A stretch of 64,000 nt of DNA. It comes from Lanius collurio (Eukaryota > Chordata > Aves > Passeriformes > Laniidae). Positions 39,901 through 52,498 of this stretch are shown here, piece by piece; position 1 is the stretch's first letter; the number at the start of each line of letters is the position of its first letter. Position numbers and translations under genes: made by a program. The DNA is taken from contig JACBWW010000003.1 of the NCBI GenBank assembly GCA_020086605.1, positions 57,955,847 through 58,019,846 on the forward strand, read 5' to 3'. The notes under the pieces are model-generated. The model saw only the letters and a list, made by a program, of their open reading frames with translations. It was not told where the DNA came from and made no database searches.

Positions 39901-40320
39901 ATGGTACTTTCCCTAGCAGAACAGAGAATATATAAAACATGATCAGTATGAGTTTAGCTTTTCCTGACAACATGTTATTGACTGCCTCTGATGGACTTCA
40001 GATTAGGCCAAACTGTTCATCATTTTTAGCTGCAAAAAAGTTCATTTCAATTCTCCTGGTTGAGAACATTCAATTACGTGTTTGTGCAACTGTTGCTTCT
40101 TTCCTAATAGTAAAGGAGGGCAAAAACTACACAACAGATCAAAACATTCACAAGTCCAAAAATTAACTTGAATTATTTTTCTGCTTCCTAACTACTCAAC
40201 AGAACAAGATGGAAACAAGCAACTCAGACCATGAATACATAATGCAAAGTCAACTCAAATCAGCAGATCAGAGAAACATCTCAAAACAGATTTGCCCAAT
40301 GCATCATTTCCTGCCAAGAA

Positions 40321-41020
40321 GCACAGAATCAGAATGGTTTGGATTAGAACAGACTTTTAAAGGTCATCTAGTTCAACACTCTTCCATGAGCAGGGACATC
40401 TTCAACTCAGTGAGCTTGCTCAGACCTGGCCCTGAATGCTTCCAGGGATGGAGCATCTACCACCTCTCTTGGGCAAACTGTGCTGGTGTTCCATTATTCT
40501 CATTGCAAAACACTTCTTCTTTATATCGAGTCTAAATCTGGCCTCTTTTAGTTTAAAGCCTCTTGTGCTAGTGCAACAGGCCCAAGTCAAAAGTCTGGCC
40601 CCATCTGCCTTACAAGTTCTCTTTGGGTACTGGAAGGTGCTCTGAGGTCTCCCCAGAGCCTTCTCTTCTCCAGGCTGCACCACCCCAGCTCTTTCCACCT
40701 GCCTTTATAGGAAAGGTGCTTCATCCCTCTGATTGTTTGTGTGGGCCTCTTCTGGACTCACTCCAACAGCTCCAGGTCTCTCCTGTGCTGAGGACTCCTG
40801 AGCTGGACACAGTGTTCCAGATGAGGTCTCATGAGAGCAGAGGAACGGGGCAGAAACACCTCCTCTGATCTGCTGGGCCTGCTGTGGGGGATGCAGCCCT
40901 CAGGTCTTCCACCTCAGGGCTGCTCTGAACCCCTTCATCCCCCAACCTGCATTGATACCAGCACTTGTCTGGACACAGGTTGCAGACCTTGCACTTGTCA
41001 TTGTTGAACCTCATGCTGCT
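40321..41020 (-). mobile_element. CR1 LINE fragment with internal deletion
   Basis: Read on the minus strand, the left end is the CR1 tail ('...aatccaaaccattctgattctgtg', 40,345-40,322). Further in come the CR1 segments corresponding to 'ctgaggactcctgagctggacacagtgttccag' and 'cccttcatcccccaacctgcattgataccag', then 'cttgcacttgtcattgttgaacctcatg' near 41,015. The segment CR1 usually has between the 'gatgcagccc' motif and the 'agggctgctct' motif is mostly missing, so the copy has an internal deletion as well as a 5' truncation. It lies in the sense orientation relative to CYRIB. Frames of about 80-125 codons in this interval are remnants or chance. Confidence 0.87.
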
Positions 41021-41460
41021 CTGGGCAGCAACATCCTCGGACACTGTGCTGCCCACCACATCCAAGCTGCTGGGAACCCAGCAGGAAACCTTCCACTGCT
41101 CAGAGATGTACTGGATTGCTTCTTGGTCAGCCAGGATGGTCCAAGAAACATCCCCACAGGACTGGCACTGGCAGAGGCATCTCCCACTACAGAACTGGCT
41201 GCTCACTGCTGACTACAGCATCCCTGAGACCTCCAACACTGACTTGAGTCTCAAGCAATTCAATACCAGGAGCTGTGATGGGATGCAGAGACAGCCTTGT
41301 CACTGACCCAGCATGGCAGGCTGGAGAAGTGGGGGGGAAGCATAAAACACCTCCCCAAACCCACCCAGGAAGCACAAGGCTCCCTCAGTCAGCACTAGGG
41401 TGGGAGAATTAAACCCACTGCAGTGATAAGGTGGAGCTCGAGGGGCTGGGCGGGAAGCTG
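41021..41460. other. GC-richer unassigned sequence next to the CR1 copy
   Basis: The sequence stays GC-rich and CR1-like in composition beyond the last recognisable CR1 motif, with a G-run near 41,331-41,337 and 'cggaca' and 'gggcggga' patches, then drops back to AT-rich at about 41,470. It may be a diverged 5' continuation of the CR1 or a second unknown repeat. No exon is supported. Confidence 0.4.
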
Positions 41461-44400
41461 TGGTATAGTGGGAAGTTGGTTGTGTTATGTTATATTATAT
41501 AGGTTCTTGCTACACCTTTACTCTTCATTTTTTCACGTAGCATGCTATACCACATGTAGGCTATTAACTTCTGAAAAAAGCAAAGCCACCAAAATAGTTA
41601 CAAAATGTCAGTTTACACAATATTTTAAATACAAACAGGAATCACTATAACTAAAAACACTGAACTACATCTGCTAGCAGAAAAGTCACACTTTCAAGCA
41701 GCAAAACCCATCAAGTTCCGTTTAGTGCAGACCAGTATCAACAATTCAGTTTTTGCAGTAATCTCATAAAATGAAGAAAACACTACTGGCACGAAAATGT
41801 AACCACACAATAAATACAGCACCACCTTTATCTAGAGTTATACAATTCCATACTAAACAAGACTGTCTAACAGGGTAAGTGCAGCTCTCTCTGTTTGAAA
41901 ATTATTGTAGCTGTTAATCAACAAGTATTTTCTTCCTGCCCTTCTCTCCCCCAACTTTTAGCACTGTTAGCTTCACACAAACAGAAGAAGGAGAACTTGT
42001 TGCTTTTCCATTGAGCAGGTTAACCTGTTTCTCCTGCTGCACACACTAGCAAAAAAGACTCCAACTGAAGCTTGACCCAGTCACAGAATTTGGTTTTGCA
42101 GAGCAGAAACGCAAACAAGTTGATTGATTCCAGTAAGCAGGTGATGGGGGGTTTGATTAGAGCCTGACATCAGCAGCTTTAGAAAATCACCTTCCACCCT
42201 CAACAGTGATATGTGAATAACCATTAAGCATCTTTTATAAAGAAAACTGCCACAGGAATGACATGAGATCCTGACTTAGGACTACTTCAGAAACAGCTCT
42301 CAAGGTACAGGATTTTGTATCTAGTGGCCTTTAATAAAAAAAAAAGGTGATTGGCTTCTTTCACTCTTTATTCTTCGGTGTAAAAAAATCTCACTATTAG
42401 TATCACAACTAGCACTACCACTAACTTTAAATACATTGATTTTCAGCACTGATACAAGAATAAGTACAGACGTGCTCCTATTTTTACAGAAGTTATAAAC
42501 TCAAGTATTACTTAAAGCTGAACATCCTCATTTCATGGAATACCTTTTGTCTCTATACTTGCTAAAATCCAAAGAAAGAAAAGCCCTGAATTTTCTCTTT
42601 AAACGTTAAAGGACCTTGGCACTGAATGTAGACTATTCCCCATTACACTCACATATATTTAAATGCAAATGGATGTTTTTTGCAATGTATAAACAGCCAA
42701 AATGATTCACACCAAGTGTTTACCCAGTCCACAGCAGGTATTTAAGGAGATATCCATGGGACCACTTCAGAGGTAATTCAGAGACTGCCTGAACTACAAG
42801 TTACCTCTGCACATTTGATATGAACATCTTCAGCCTCTCCAACCAATAGTGACAGCAAGTGCCACAGTGCATTTAAGTTCTGTGTGAGGGGAGTGAGAAA
42901 AAAGAGCCTCATTTATTTTACAGATATTGCCTGATAACTTCCGGTGCTGTGAAGAAAAGTTCCTCAGCCACTCTGTCAGCCTGTGCTATATCATTTATTT
43001 AATATAGCTTTATCACATTGCCTTTCAATTTCCTTAAAATCAAGGCCTAAGGTATTTAGTTTAGTAAACTGAATTTGCATTCTAAGATATCCAATTACAC
43101 ATTAGCTTGGTCTATGACCAGTTTTTACAGAAAGAAGACATGTATATTAGTTTGCTAGCCAAGAAACTAGGTCAACCATTTACTGAAATCCATGCAGACT
43201 CAATCTCTGCAAACAAGCAGAAAAAGGCAATGATGGTGTGGTGGGGTTTTGTTTGGTTCATTTGGACTCTTCAACCTTTCCTAAAACAAGGCTGATCTGC
43301 AGAAGCTTCATGGAGTTTCTTTAATCTATTCCAAAAGCCCTGAATGACTGTACTCTTTTAGGTGGCATCTGAACAGATCATTAAACCAACACTAAGCCTA
43401 CAAGGCTGCAGCTTTAACAAAGTCCATCTTCTGTCACCAGTTCTCCTTCCATCTCTACTTTCCTGAAGATCTCCCCTTTTTCACTCACCTTAAAGCTCAA
43501 ACTGGGGGCACAACAGACCAAGAGTGAGGATAAAGTGTAGAAGTCTTGGATTAGCGACCAACCAGGTCTCAGACTCATCCCAAACTTTTGTTCCTACTAC
43601 CAAAGTACTGGGAATTGCCACTCGCCTTGGCTGCCATTAGAAACTGCTTGTATGGCTGGGCAAGTCTCTCCCCTGGCTCAGAGGTACCACCAGTTGTGGT
43701 TTGTGTTGGTTTTTTGGACTTTGTTTGGGTTTCTTCTTGCTTTTTTTACTTATTGTAAAACTGTACTTCAGCACACTGTGCATCCCTGAGTCAGGGGAAA
43801 ACAAAACCAGTTACAGTAATCTCATGAAGAAATATCTATCCTGGGACTATGACCTATCTTACAAAAAGTGGAATAGAGACATCTTCTGCTCCTCAGCTAG
43901 CACACTATTTTTAAACAAAGAAGACAACCATAAACCAAGAAGTTCAATATTTATGATTGCCACTTTGGCTTCTAAATTTGTATGGAATACAAATTCATTT
44001 TGTAACAACACATGACAGGAATAATCATATTCCAACCTCTTAAGTGACAAAATGATTCAAGTATCTAAAAAAATGGAGAACCAGCAGTATTATCATCCTC
44101 CTATCCACACTTCTCCTGTTTGCACACCAATGTCAGCAAACCTGAATCCACCACCTTAAACTCCCTTCTCACAACAGCAAGGATACAGAGTATTTTGTTC
44201 ACACAAGCTAAAAACATGGGACAGGAAGAATGGGATTTGATACTCCTTTGGATTGAAACTATTTAAATGAGGGTGTAGGTTACTTTTACTGACATGCAAG
44301 ATGTCATTAAATGCAGTGTCTTTTCCATAAAGCCAGAACACTCACAGTGCCATGCTTTCCCTGTCACGCAGAGTACAGCAGTTCTACACTTATTTAGCAA

Positions 44401-44815
44401 CAATACAGAGCCCTCTGCAAAGGTCTGCTGTAAGTTCAGAACAGGAGAGCAGCCTACATTTCATATTTCCTTCCTTCTGCAAGGTTGAGTCACATCCTTA
44501 GGTCTCCTTTTAGAATGCTAACTAACCATGGTAGAAGCAAAAAAAAAAAAATAACCTTTAACAGAAAAGCCTTGCATTCAGGGGAAGATACAGAACTGCC
44601 AAAGGCCACAGTTCAATCCTTTGGCTCATCTTCTGCTGTGTCAGACAAGAGAACTGTACATCCTTTTTCTTGTTAGAAGCAGAACCTGATGCTCTTCACA
44701 GCCAGACAACTTTGTCAAAAGATTTCCAAGACAAATAAAAGGCGTTAGCATTTATGAGTGAATAATGCAGACAAATTCCTCATTTGGAATACAAATTACT
44801 CTATTTGCTGCATTT

Positions 44816-44834
44816 AAAAAAAAAAAAAAAAAAA
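44816..44834. repeat. Poly-A run
   Basis: Nineteen consecutive A on the plus strand. The sequence to its left has no recognisable SINE or processed-transcript structure. Confidence 0.85.
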
Positions 44835-45854
44835 TCAAACCCAACCACCCTCACAAGGCAGAAAACAGAAAGTTCAGCTAGCTATAAAGACAAAACCTTT
44901 CTACACAGCAGGTTCAAAAGTATGAAATTAAGATCTGTATTTATTTCCTTTGGTCTCTCTAGCACTTGAAATATTTTAAGCCATGACTGCCAGAGATGAA
45001 ACAGTTCTTGCCTTATTTCCTCTGTTCTACCAACAGCAACACTACTGGGCTAACATGGGTAAGTTCACTGGTTAAAACTACTACAAGCCCACAAGTTGTT
45101 TGTTTGAAGTCTGGACCAGTTTCACAAGCCTGTTTTGTGTGGCTCAACCAGTACACAGGCTGGGGCAAGCAGAACTGTTAAATCAACTAAGTCCAAGCTT
45201 TAGATGACTACTTCTATTTATGCAATATACAATTATAGTTCATTTCATCACACTGGAACAAGTCGCCTACCCTGCACACCTGTATTACTAAAACAATTAA
45301 GCAACTGGGACTAGAGCATCTCACTCAACAAAAAAAATGAAATAATAGATCAGCTGTTTCTGCTATACAGCCCATCTATTGAGTTCTGAAATAATTATTT
45401 GCACAGCCCAGAGTATTTCATATCATGTGTTCAATACCAATATTAATATCAATATATTTTGCATTGATGTATTATAAATAGTATACTTAAAAGTATTATG
45501 CAACAGAATATGCATTTCTATCCAAACCTTCCCGTGAGTAAGAAGCTGGGCCATGAGACAAATGCAGAAACAATAATTTTCTTATAAATATGATAAGCAG
45601 ATAGAACTGATCCCCTACTAGCAGGCAAATAGACTAGATAATACACTTCCATCCTTTCTACTCTCAGTAAGTCAAAAGTACTGATATTACTGTTTCAATC
45701 TTTGTATGTGATGCAATTTTCTATAAACACAGGTTTAGATAAAATACACGTAAGTCAATAGTAAGAGGTGCAAGTCTCATTAAGATGGGGTAGTTCTGTA
45801 CCTTTCACAAGTGTTTTCCAAAATAATTTCCTTGAAGTCTAGCTAGCTATTAAA

Positions 45855-45892
45855 ACAACAATGCAGCATGTTTACAACAATGCAGCATGTTT
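45855..45892. repeat. Perfect 19-bp tandem duplication
   Basis: The 19-mer ACAACAATGCAGCATGTTT occurs twice head to tail (45,855-45,873 and 45,874-45,892) without mismatch. Confidence 0.9.
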
Positions 45893-46699
45893 AAAAACCA
45901 TGACCATACTATTTGTATTTAAAGATTAAATCAGTCCCATTTTGTAAGGTACAGAGGGTGAACTACTTGGCACTATAGGCAAGGTGCTGTAGGCAAAGGA
46001 GGAACTAATCACTAAGTTTCCAGGCTGAGGACACAGCTACTGTGTCAGAGAAAAACTTCTCCTAAAGGCTTCTTTTCATAAGCAACTTACAAAATTTGGA
46101 GGGGGGAAGGATATTGACCCCACCTGTCTAAGGAAAGAATATTACCTTTTTCAAACTTGTCCAAGAACAAACTACAAAAGCCAAGCCAGATTTTCAGAAT
46201 TACTCCCATATAACTAAGAAATGCATAAATGGATTCCACTGTAAAATCTCAGGCAGTAGATGCTGAATTTAGTTCTTCTCAAATGATACTAGAAAAGTTT
46301 GAAGTACTGACCTTGAAGATCAATTTCACTGCAAAAGTATGTTTTTTTTTTTTTTCTGGAAGCACTGTTTTGGAAAAGTGTAGTGCCTCATGGCTCCTCA
46401 CAAAGAAGAAAAGTTTCCTTCTGCACTGTAAACTTTACTCAGACCCAAAAGGAGTATTTGTCCAATATGCAAACCAGACTACTACAATCTGCCCCAATTA
46501 CAAGTACTGAGAAACCCTGAGAAACAGCATAAAGGAAGAAAGAAAAAAGAAAGAAAGGAAGCCATGTCCTATTCAACAAGCCTTCCCCAATGCCAAAGCA
46601 TAGTTCAAAGAAAACCTCTCTGGACTCCTGGCCTGACTGGCCCTGCATTCAAAATTGATAAACAGGCTACAAGGAGCATGTTTCCAGAACCCCTGAACC

Positions 46700-46770
46700 T
46701 CTTCCATCAGGAGCGGGGGTCCTGGCACTAGGCGACCTCTAAGGTCCCAAATAATTCAATGATTCTATGA
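46700..46770 (+). mobile_element. CR1 LINE 3' tail
   Basis: The sequence 'cactaggcgacctctaaggtcccaaataattcaatgattctatga' is the last ~50 bp of a CR1 3' UTR, including a tail close to the canonical 'attctatga'. The 5' part is lost or unrecognisable. It lies antisense to CYRIB. Confidence 0.75.
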
Positions 46771-49231
46771 AAAAAAGGAAAGTTCAAAGACAAAATTCAA
46801 ACAACTTCCTTTTCGGGCAGTTCTAGCCTCAACTTTGCAGAGATGATTACAAATATTAATGACGCTAAATGAAAGAAGCAGTAGGATAACAACTGGACCT
46901 ACTGTACTACTCAAACTCTAGCAGTAGGTCCTTTCTGGTTTAGGAGCATTCAGTGGGAAGCACAGAGCAGAGAAAAGTATGGCTAGTAAGAGCAAAAGAA
47001 AATACAAAGAATGCTATCTATGTCAGATATTTCCTGAAGTACAAGCAAGAAGAGCTTTTTACATCAGTGCTAAATAAAAGCTGATAAGGAAGGACAGAGC
47101 AGTGAAACTATCTGAGCAGATGTAAAACAAGAGCATGAACCCCACCTTCCAGTTACTTCTATTACAGCACTGCAGGCAGGACACAGCCTCCACATTTCCA
47201 CTACGGGCCAGTCCTGTAACAGCAGCCTCAGCAATTCACGAAGCAGAGCACAGCTGACAGCAGTAAGGGACAGATGATGTTACACAAAATAACCGCCTGG
47301 TAAGAGAGAATGCTTTCACGAGGTGCCCTCCTTCAGTGAAGGACAGCAGATGAAGTGTAGAAATTCATACTCTGGGACTGCCTGAAGCGAGGGGAAAAAA
47401 AGAATACCTTAAATAAACCAGCTTTAAATCAAGCAAAAAACTACACATAAGCACAAGCACATCAAAAAATTAGGGTATTTATAAAGAACTATGATGACTG
47501 CTCAGACATATCTAACACAGCTTTTACTCACTGTCTTTAATTTTCTTCAGTCTCTGGACTTCCAAAAAGTTGTAGCTAAGATTGAACACTGTCCTTGAAA
47601 ACAGATACACTGAAGTACCAACATAAAATAGCTTATCTTTCCTATGATTAAGTTATTAAGAAATATCTTGAACTGTGAAATGAAATTTTTGCTTGTTTAC
47701 AACACATGACAAAAACAAAACATCAATTCTTTTGCAGAGAACAACATTAAATACATTTAGCTGTTTTTTTTGTTGGGGGCTTTTTTTTTCTCAAACACTG
47801 ATTCAGAACCAGAAAATAGAATAATTCTAAGCACAACAATTGTGCTTTTCATTTTAAAGAAAGGGTGTGACTTTCAACTTTTTTTTTAAACATGCTAAAA
47901 TACTACAACCAAATATGACATGTTCTCTTAGAAAGTAACTGGAAGCAAATTACTGAACTCAGTAAGTGATTTTTAGTTTCTTCACTGAAGCGACTGCATA
48001 TACATAAAACCCACAAAATTATGCAGTACTGAATCATTCGGGCAGTGTTGTAAATCCAACAATTGTAAGAAATTGAACTTTATTGTACACAGCATTTTTT
48101 ATTTCCTAACAATGGTCAGCAACACACAACAACGCCCTGATGAGGGAGTGTGTGCATGCCTGTCCCCAGCAGGGAGGACCTGCCCCCCAACAGATGGGAC
48201 ACGAGTGTAAGCAAAGTCTGTATCACTCGTATACCAAAAGAGGGGCTTAAAAATCACTGAGGTATTTTGGCCACCAATTAAAATATGTGGATTCTACATC
48301 AGGTCAAATTTGCTTTGATACAAACTGCCCTGCTTGAGTAGCATCTTGAGACACAATCCAGCTGACTACCTGCACAGTGTATATGCAGATCAAGCACATG
48401 GGTGTACATGTGGTGTTACAGATTTATACACACACAAAAAACTACACACATGGAGAGTAACCAAGATACAAACTACAGCATTTTATTATGTCCCATCCTC
48501 TGGAGACAGATGGCTTTTGATTTGCTTTTTTCCCCTTTTGAAATAAAGTTTTATCATGACTGCACTTCCTTTTCTTTCTAGTGTTGCTACTCCAGCTCTC
48601 TCCTGACTCACCCACACGTAGCTGTGCTTCAGCATGTTGCACTTCGTGTTCTTTTATAAAGTGTCACTACAATTCTTACTTGAACTGAAGAGACTTCAAA
48701 TTGAATAAATCCACCCACAGAGGTAAAGGTGGGCAGAGCTGACAGATCACACAACTAAACACACAAAAAGCCTACGTAAGGCCAGAAACAGCACCTGAGG
48801 TTCTAATTGTTTAAAATCTTTGTTTATGTGTCCTTTTCCACATGAAAGTACCGCAGGTTTGAACACCAATGTCATATTCCCAGTAGCTCATCAGAAGCCA
48901 GCTGTGCTTCTGAGAAACCCAGACTGACTCTTGAGATCAAAAGCACTCCCGTGATCATTTTCTTCTCTGACAGGGAAGAAAGATCTCTGCCTCAAGCCTG
49001 AAGAGAGATTTGCTACCAGTGAATGCCACAATATCAAGAGAAAGTAAGTTTCCACCAAATTTATTCTATAGCAGAAGTGTTTCTAGTCCTCCAAGCTGCA
49101 AAGCTGATCAGCCAAATATTAACTGAACATAAGCCAACACAGTAGGTCTGGTAAGAAAAGGCAACATCACAGCTCCACCCATAGAGGCTACTGGTATTTT
49201 GCTTACCCAGGAATAAACACTTTTTCATTTC

Positions 49232-49250
49232 TTTTTTTTTTTTTTTTTTT
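49232..49250. repeat. Poly-T run
   Basis: Nineteen consecutive T on the plus strand, poly-A in the CYRIB sense. Confidence 0.85.
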
Positions 49251-50699
49251 AATTTTAAACTATATAGTTTTCTAACCAGAATAACCTTAATTCATAGTAT
49301 TTCTCTTAAAAAGGAAGCTTCCAAGAAAAACTGAGTGATGAGCATGATTCAAAATAAAAATGAAAAAAAAAAATTAAAACCCCACACACAAACCATCGAA
49401 AAGCCAAGAGGGTAGCAAAAGGTTTTTTACCATTCCTTCTACTGAGAGAAGAAACAACAGCTTTATACTTCTTATGTTGGTTGAAACAATTTCATTTCAG
49501 CAGAGAAACTCAAGAAACCACAAGGGTCTACAAAACAGAAAGAGCTTATAGGTCCAGTGGTGACAGCAGGACAGAACTGTCAGATTTAACAGATAAGCAG
49601 AGCACTGTGCATGATTGTGAGAATCCCACCTGAAATATAAAAACCAGCCCATTCCTCCTTCCTTTACCATGAAGCAGAGAAAGGAATTCATTGCCCACAA
49701 TTCTGTTAATAAGGCTGCAGCACCACTTCAACTCCTCCATAACATCTAAATACCAAGTAGGTGTCTTTTCACAACATGTGCCAGTTTGGCCCTAAAGCTG
49801 TTGAGTACAGTACAGAGAAGGAATGCACCAATACCAAATGTTTCAAGGAGCTACTGACAGCAGACTACAAGTTCTTCAGAGCCACACAATGCGGAATTAA
49901 CACTTCCTCATTTCTCTGAGCAAGCTACATACTTACAAAAGAAGAAACTAGAAACAACTTTGCCTTTTTGAATGGCCATGTGCTGCCACTGTAACAACCC
50001 GCAGGACCTGGAGCACTGCCTGGTTCTCCGATTCGATTAGGGCAGCTACATGCCCAAAGAGACACAAGAAACAAGAGTGAAGTAAGAATTCATTATTAAA
50101 AGGGAATCCTAGTAAGAGAAAAGTAGCAAGTTCTATGGGGATGTGGTTGCAATATGTAAACCAGTCTAAAAAGAGTCAAGTTACAGTCATTTTTTAATCA
50201 TGCAAAACTAACTGAACTTCTCTGTGCCTTTGCTCCTCGTGTAAAATAGGAAGTAAACTACTTCCTCATCTCACTAGACCATTCTGATAACAAATAACTT
50301 TACAGAAGGCAGTACCAGACTACACATGAGGAAATTACCTGCATCTCTGGAGCAATCTAGCAAGAGCATGGTACTAAAGTCTAAAGCAATGAAGACACAC
50401 TACTGAGCACTACATTGACTAAACTAGAACCAGACACCTGGGGAGGATGAAGCAAGGCACTAATGGAAGAAATGGCCTCCAATTACATATTTATTCATGG
50501 CTGCTTGCTTTCTGCAATTTCTGGACTTTCAAGCACTGCTTTGTAGCCTAACAGTATAAACTCTTAACCAGGAAATGAGCCCAGACAATTCATCCTCTTG
50601 GTTACAAAGCACACAATCAGAATCAGAACCATATGCTCACAACATCAATTTTTAGCACTCAAGAGATACATATTAAGTTAAAGTGGTGAAGACATGTTG

Positions 50700-51180
50700 G
50701 CTACTATTGGCAATGGACAAAACTGTTTTATTTCACTTTAGTCCCTTACTTACAGATTCTCTAACTCTGCTTTTACTATCACAAGATCCTTGTCCATCAG
50801 ATCTATCTGCCTTCTTTACAAATTCTCAGCTTCTATGTTTACTCTTCCTGTCTACCTTTCCCTGCCCATCAGCTCACTTTTATGTATTTTCTTTGTCCAG
50901 TAAGTCCTCATTTTCCATGATACCCCCAAGATGTTGGGCAAGAGACAGCATCACTCCTACATGTTGCCTCAGTATTGACCAATACTTTCCACACAGCCAA
51001 AGAGCTCACAACCCAACCTCTCTGCTAGTTTATCATCAACCTGGGCCCAACTCAGTCCATGATTCTAATTAATATTCTTCCCTGCTTTCAACTCAAAGTG
51101 AGCTCCTCCTTCTCCTAGTTAATTGCCATCTCTCCTCACCTCAGCTGTCCTCTCCATCCAAACCCATTTCTTCTTCCATG
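50700..51180. repeat. Pyrimidine-rich stretch
   Basis: The plus strand is strongly biased to C and T over nearly 500 bp (for example ctcttcctgtctacctttccctgcccatc, with few G). No repeat unit is seen. The bias leaves an open frame rich in Ser, Leu, Pro and Phe that I do not regard as coding. Confidence 0.6.
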
Positions 51181-52303
51181 CTGCCTGCCTGGATACATGT
51201 TTATTAGAGCATGAGTTTTCATAGGACTGTAATGGGGTCAAACTGAGCCCATTCTGGACTAGGGACAGAGAGAAAAGCAAAGTGAGAGGCATCAGCCCTG
51301 CAAAAACACTCTGCTCTAAAGCTGAGACACACTAGAGTTATTTGAAGAGCTGTCAAATTTTAAGACTCCCATTACAACATCTGTTCCCAAGCTTCACTTT
51401 TGGCAGTTACTGAAGTCATTTGACTGAAATTCCTTTGAAAACCTGACACAATATTAACATCAATATTATGTCACATTCAAAATATTAGATCTTAATCAAT
51501 AGTATCTTACACTGCCATTTACTAGACTCTACTGCCAGTCACACCTACAGCGAGTTTCCCACCGGGACAGAATTCAACCCCATGTTTATTATGAAGCCAG
51601 AGTTACAGAATAATGGAGAGTTTCCCCATAACAGCTTCAAACACTGCTAAAAACAGAAACTTCAGAAGAGATAAGAAAACAACTTGGGCTTTGTTAGGCT
51701 GGTTGAAAGTTCTTGCAGCATTGCCCTCCAAACTTCAAAGCTGGAGGTATCAACTAGATTATGCTGTTCTGTTACTCCTGCTAAGAAACTAATTCAGCTC
51801 TGAACTCTGAGATGCAAAGGTAAGAACAGGTTAAAATTTAAAATTTACAATTTTAGTGCTTAGAAGAACATGACTTTAGTCAGTTATACATGGGAACAAG
51901 AAAAGTACCCATAGCAAAAAATTCAAAACGATCATTACAATTCAATTGCCTGTTCAGCTGACAAATCCACATCTCCCCACACAGAGGTTCTACACAGAAG
52001 CAGGAAATCTAAACTCCAAATCTATTAACTGCTTCCATAAGCAAGCCTTACACAATGCTCTCTCTTGTCTGTATCATCTTCATTTATATAAAAGGTCAGC
52101 AATTTTATCTTTGAGATGAAGCCTCATGAAGTCTAGTGGTTACATATTTCACTTCCACCTTTGAAGGGAACAGTTTCAAGTAACCATTTGTCTCAGCACA
52201 TAAAAGGTGGAAATATAACAAGAAATGAACTGGCTTTTCATGTCCAGAATGCACTTTGCTTGAGAATTTTCACTTTCAAGGACACTAAACAGGAAAGTTT
52301 TGT

Positions 52304-52498
52304 TTAAAAAAAAAAAAAAAACAACAAAACAAAACAAAAAACCCCACACCCCTATGAATGGGTTTCTTATAAATTCTTACAGGTTTCTTTCTTTTTTTTT
52401 TCCCAGAATGACAGTGCTAGAATTCAGAAAACAGTCTGGTTTTTTGCGTTTTTTTGGTTTGGTTGGTTTTTCTGTTTCTTTTTTTTTTTTTTTTTTTA
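52304..52498. repeat. A/C-rich and T/G-rich low-complexity pair in inverted arrangement
   Basis: An A-run with (AAAAC) units (about 52,304-52,345) is followed by T-rich tracts with (GGTTT)-like units and a long T-run (about 52,389-52,498). The two arms are roughly complementary and could pair in a transcript. Confidence 0.75.

Larger units (their letters stand above)
19946..40320 (-). other. CYRIB: CYRIB intron, 20-kb repeat-poor segment
   Basis: About 20 kb without any transposon I can recognise. It contains short tandem duplications (24.8 and 34.5 kb), a 16-bp direct repeat pair (31.1 kb), a poly-A/poly-T inverted pair (23.2 kb) and homopolymers. A 151-codon minus-strand frame at 26,743-27,198 is Ser/Cys-rich and not protein-like. 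No exon is supported. Confidence 0.65.
41461..46699 (-). other. CYRIB: CYRIB intron segment, AT-rich
   Basis: No exon, RNA gene or transposon recognised. It includes a 19-bp A-run at 44,816-44,834 and an exact 19-bp tandem duplication at 45,855-45,892. Around 45,430-45,480 the sequence is very AT-rich with TAAT/ATTA-type motifs. Confidence 0.65.

Noticed and set aside
40209..41306. Several 80-125 codon frames on both strands at 40.2-41.3 kb
   Set aside because: The interval is a diverged CR1 fragment and adjoining sequence; the frames are not an intact reverse transcriptase.
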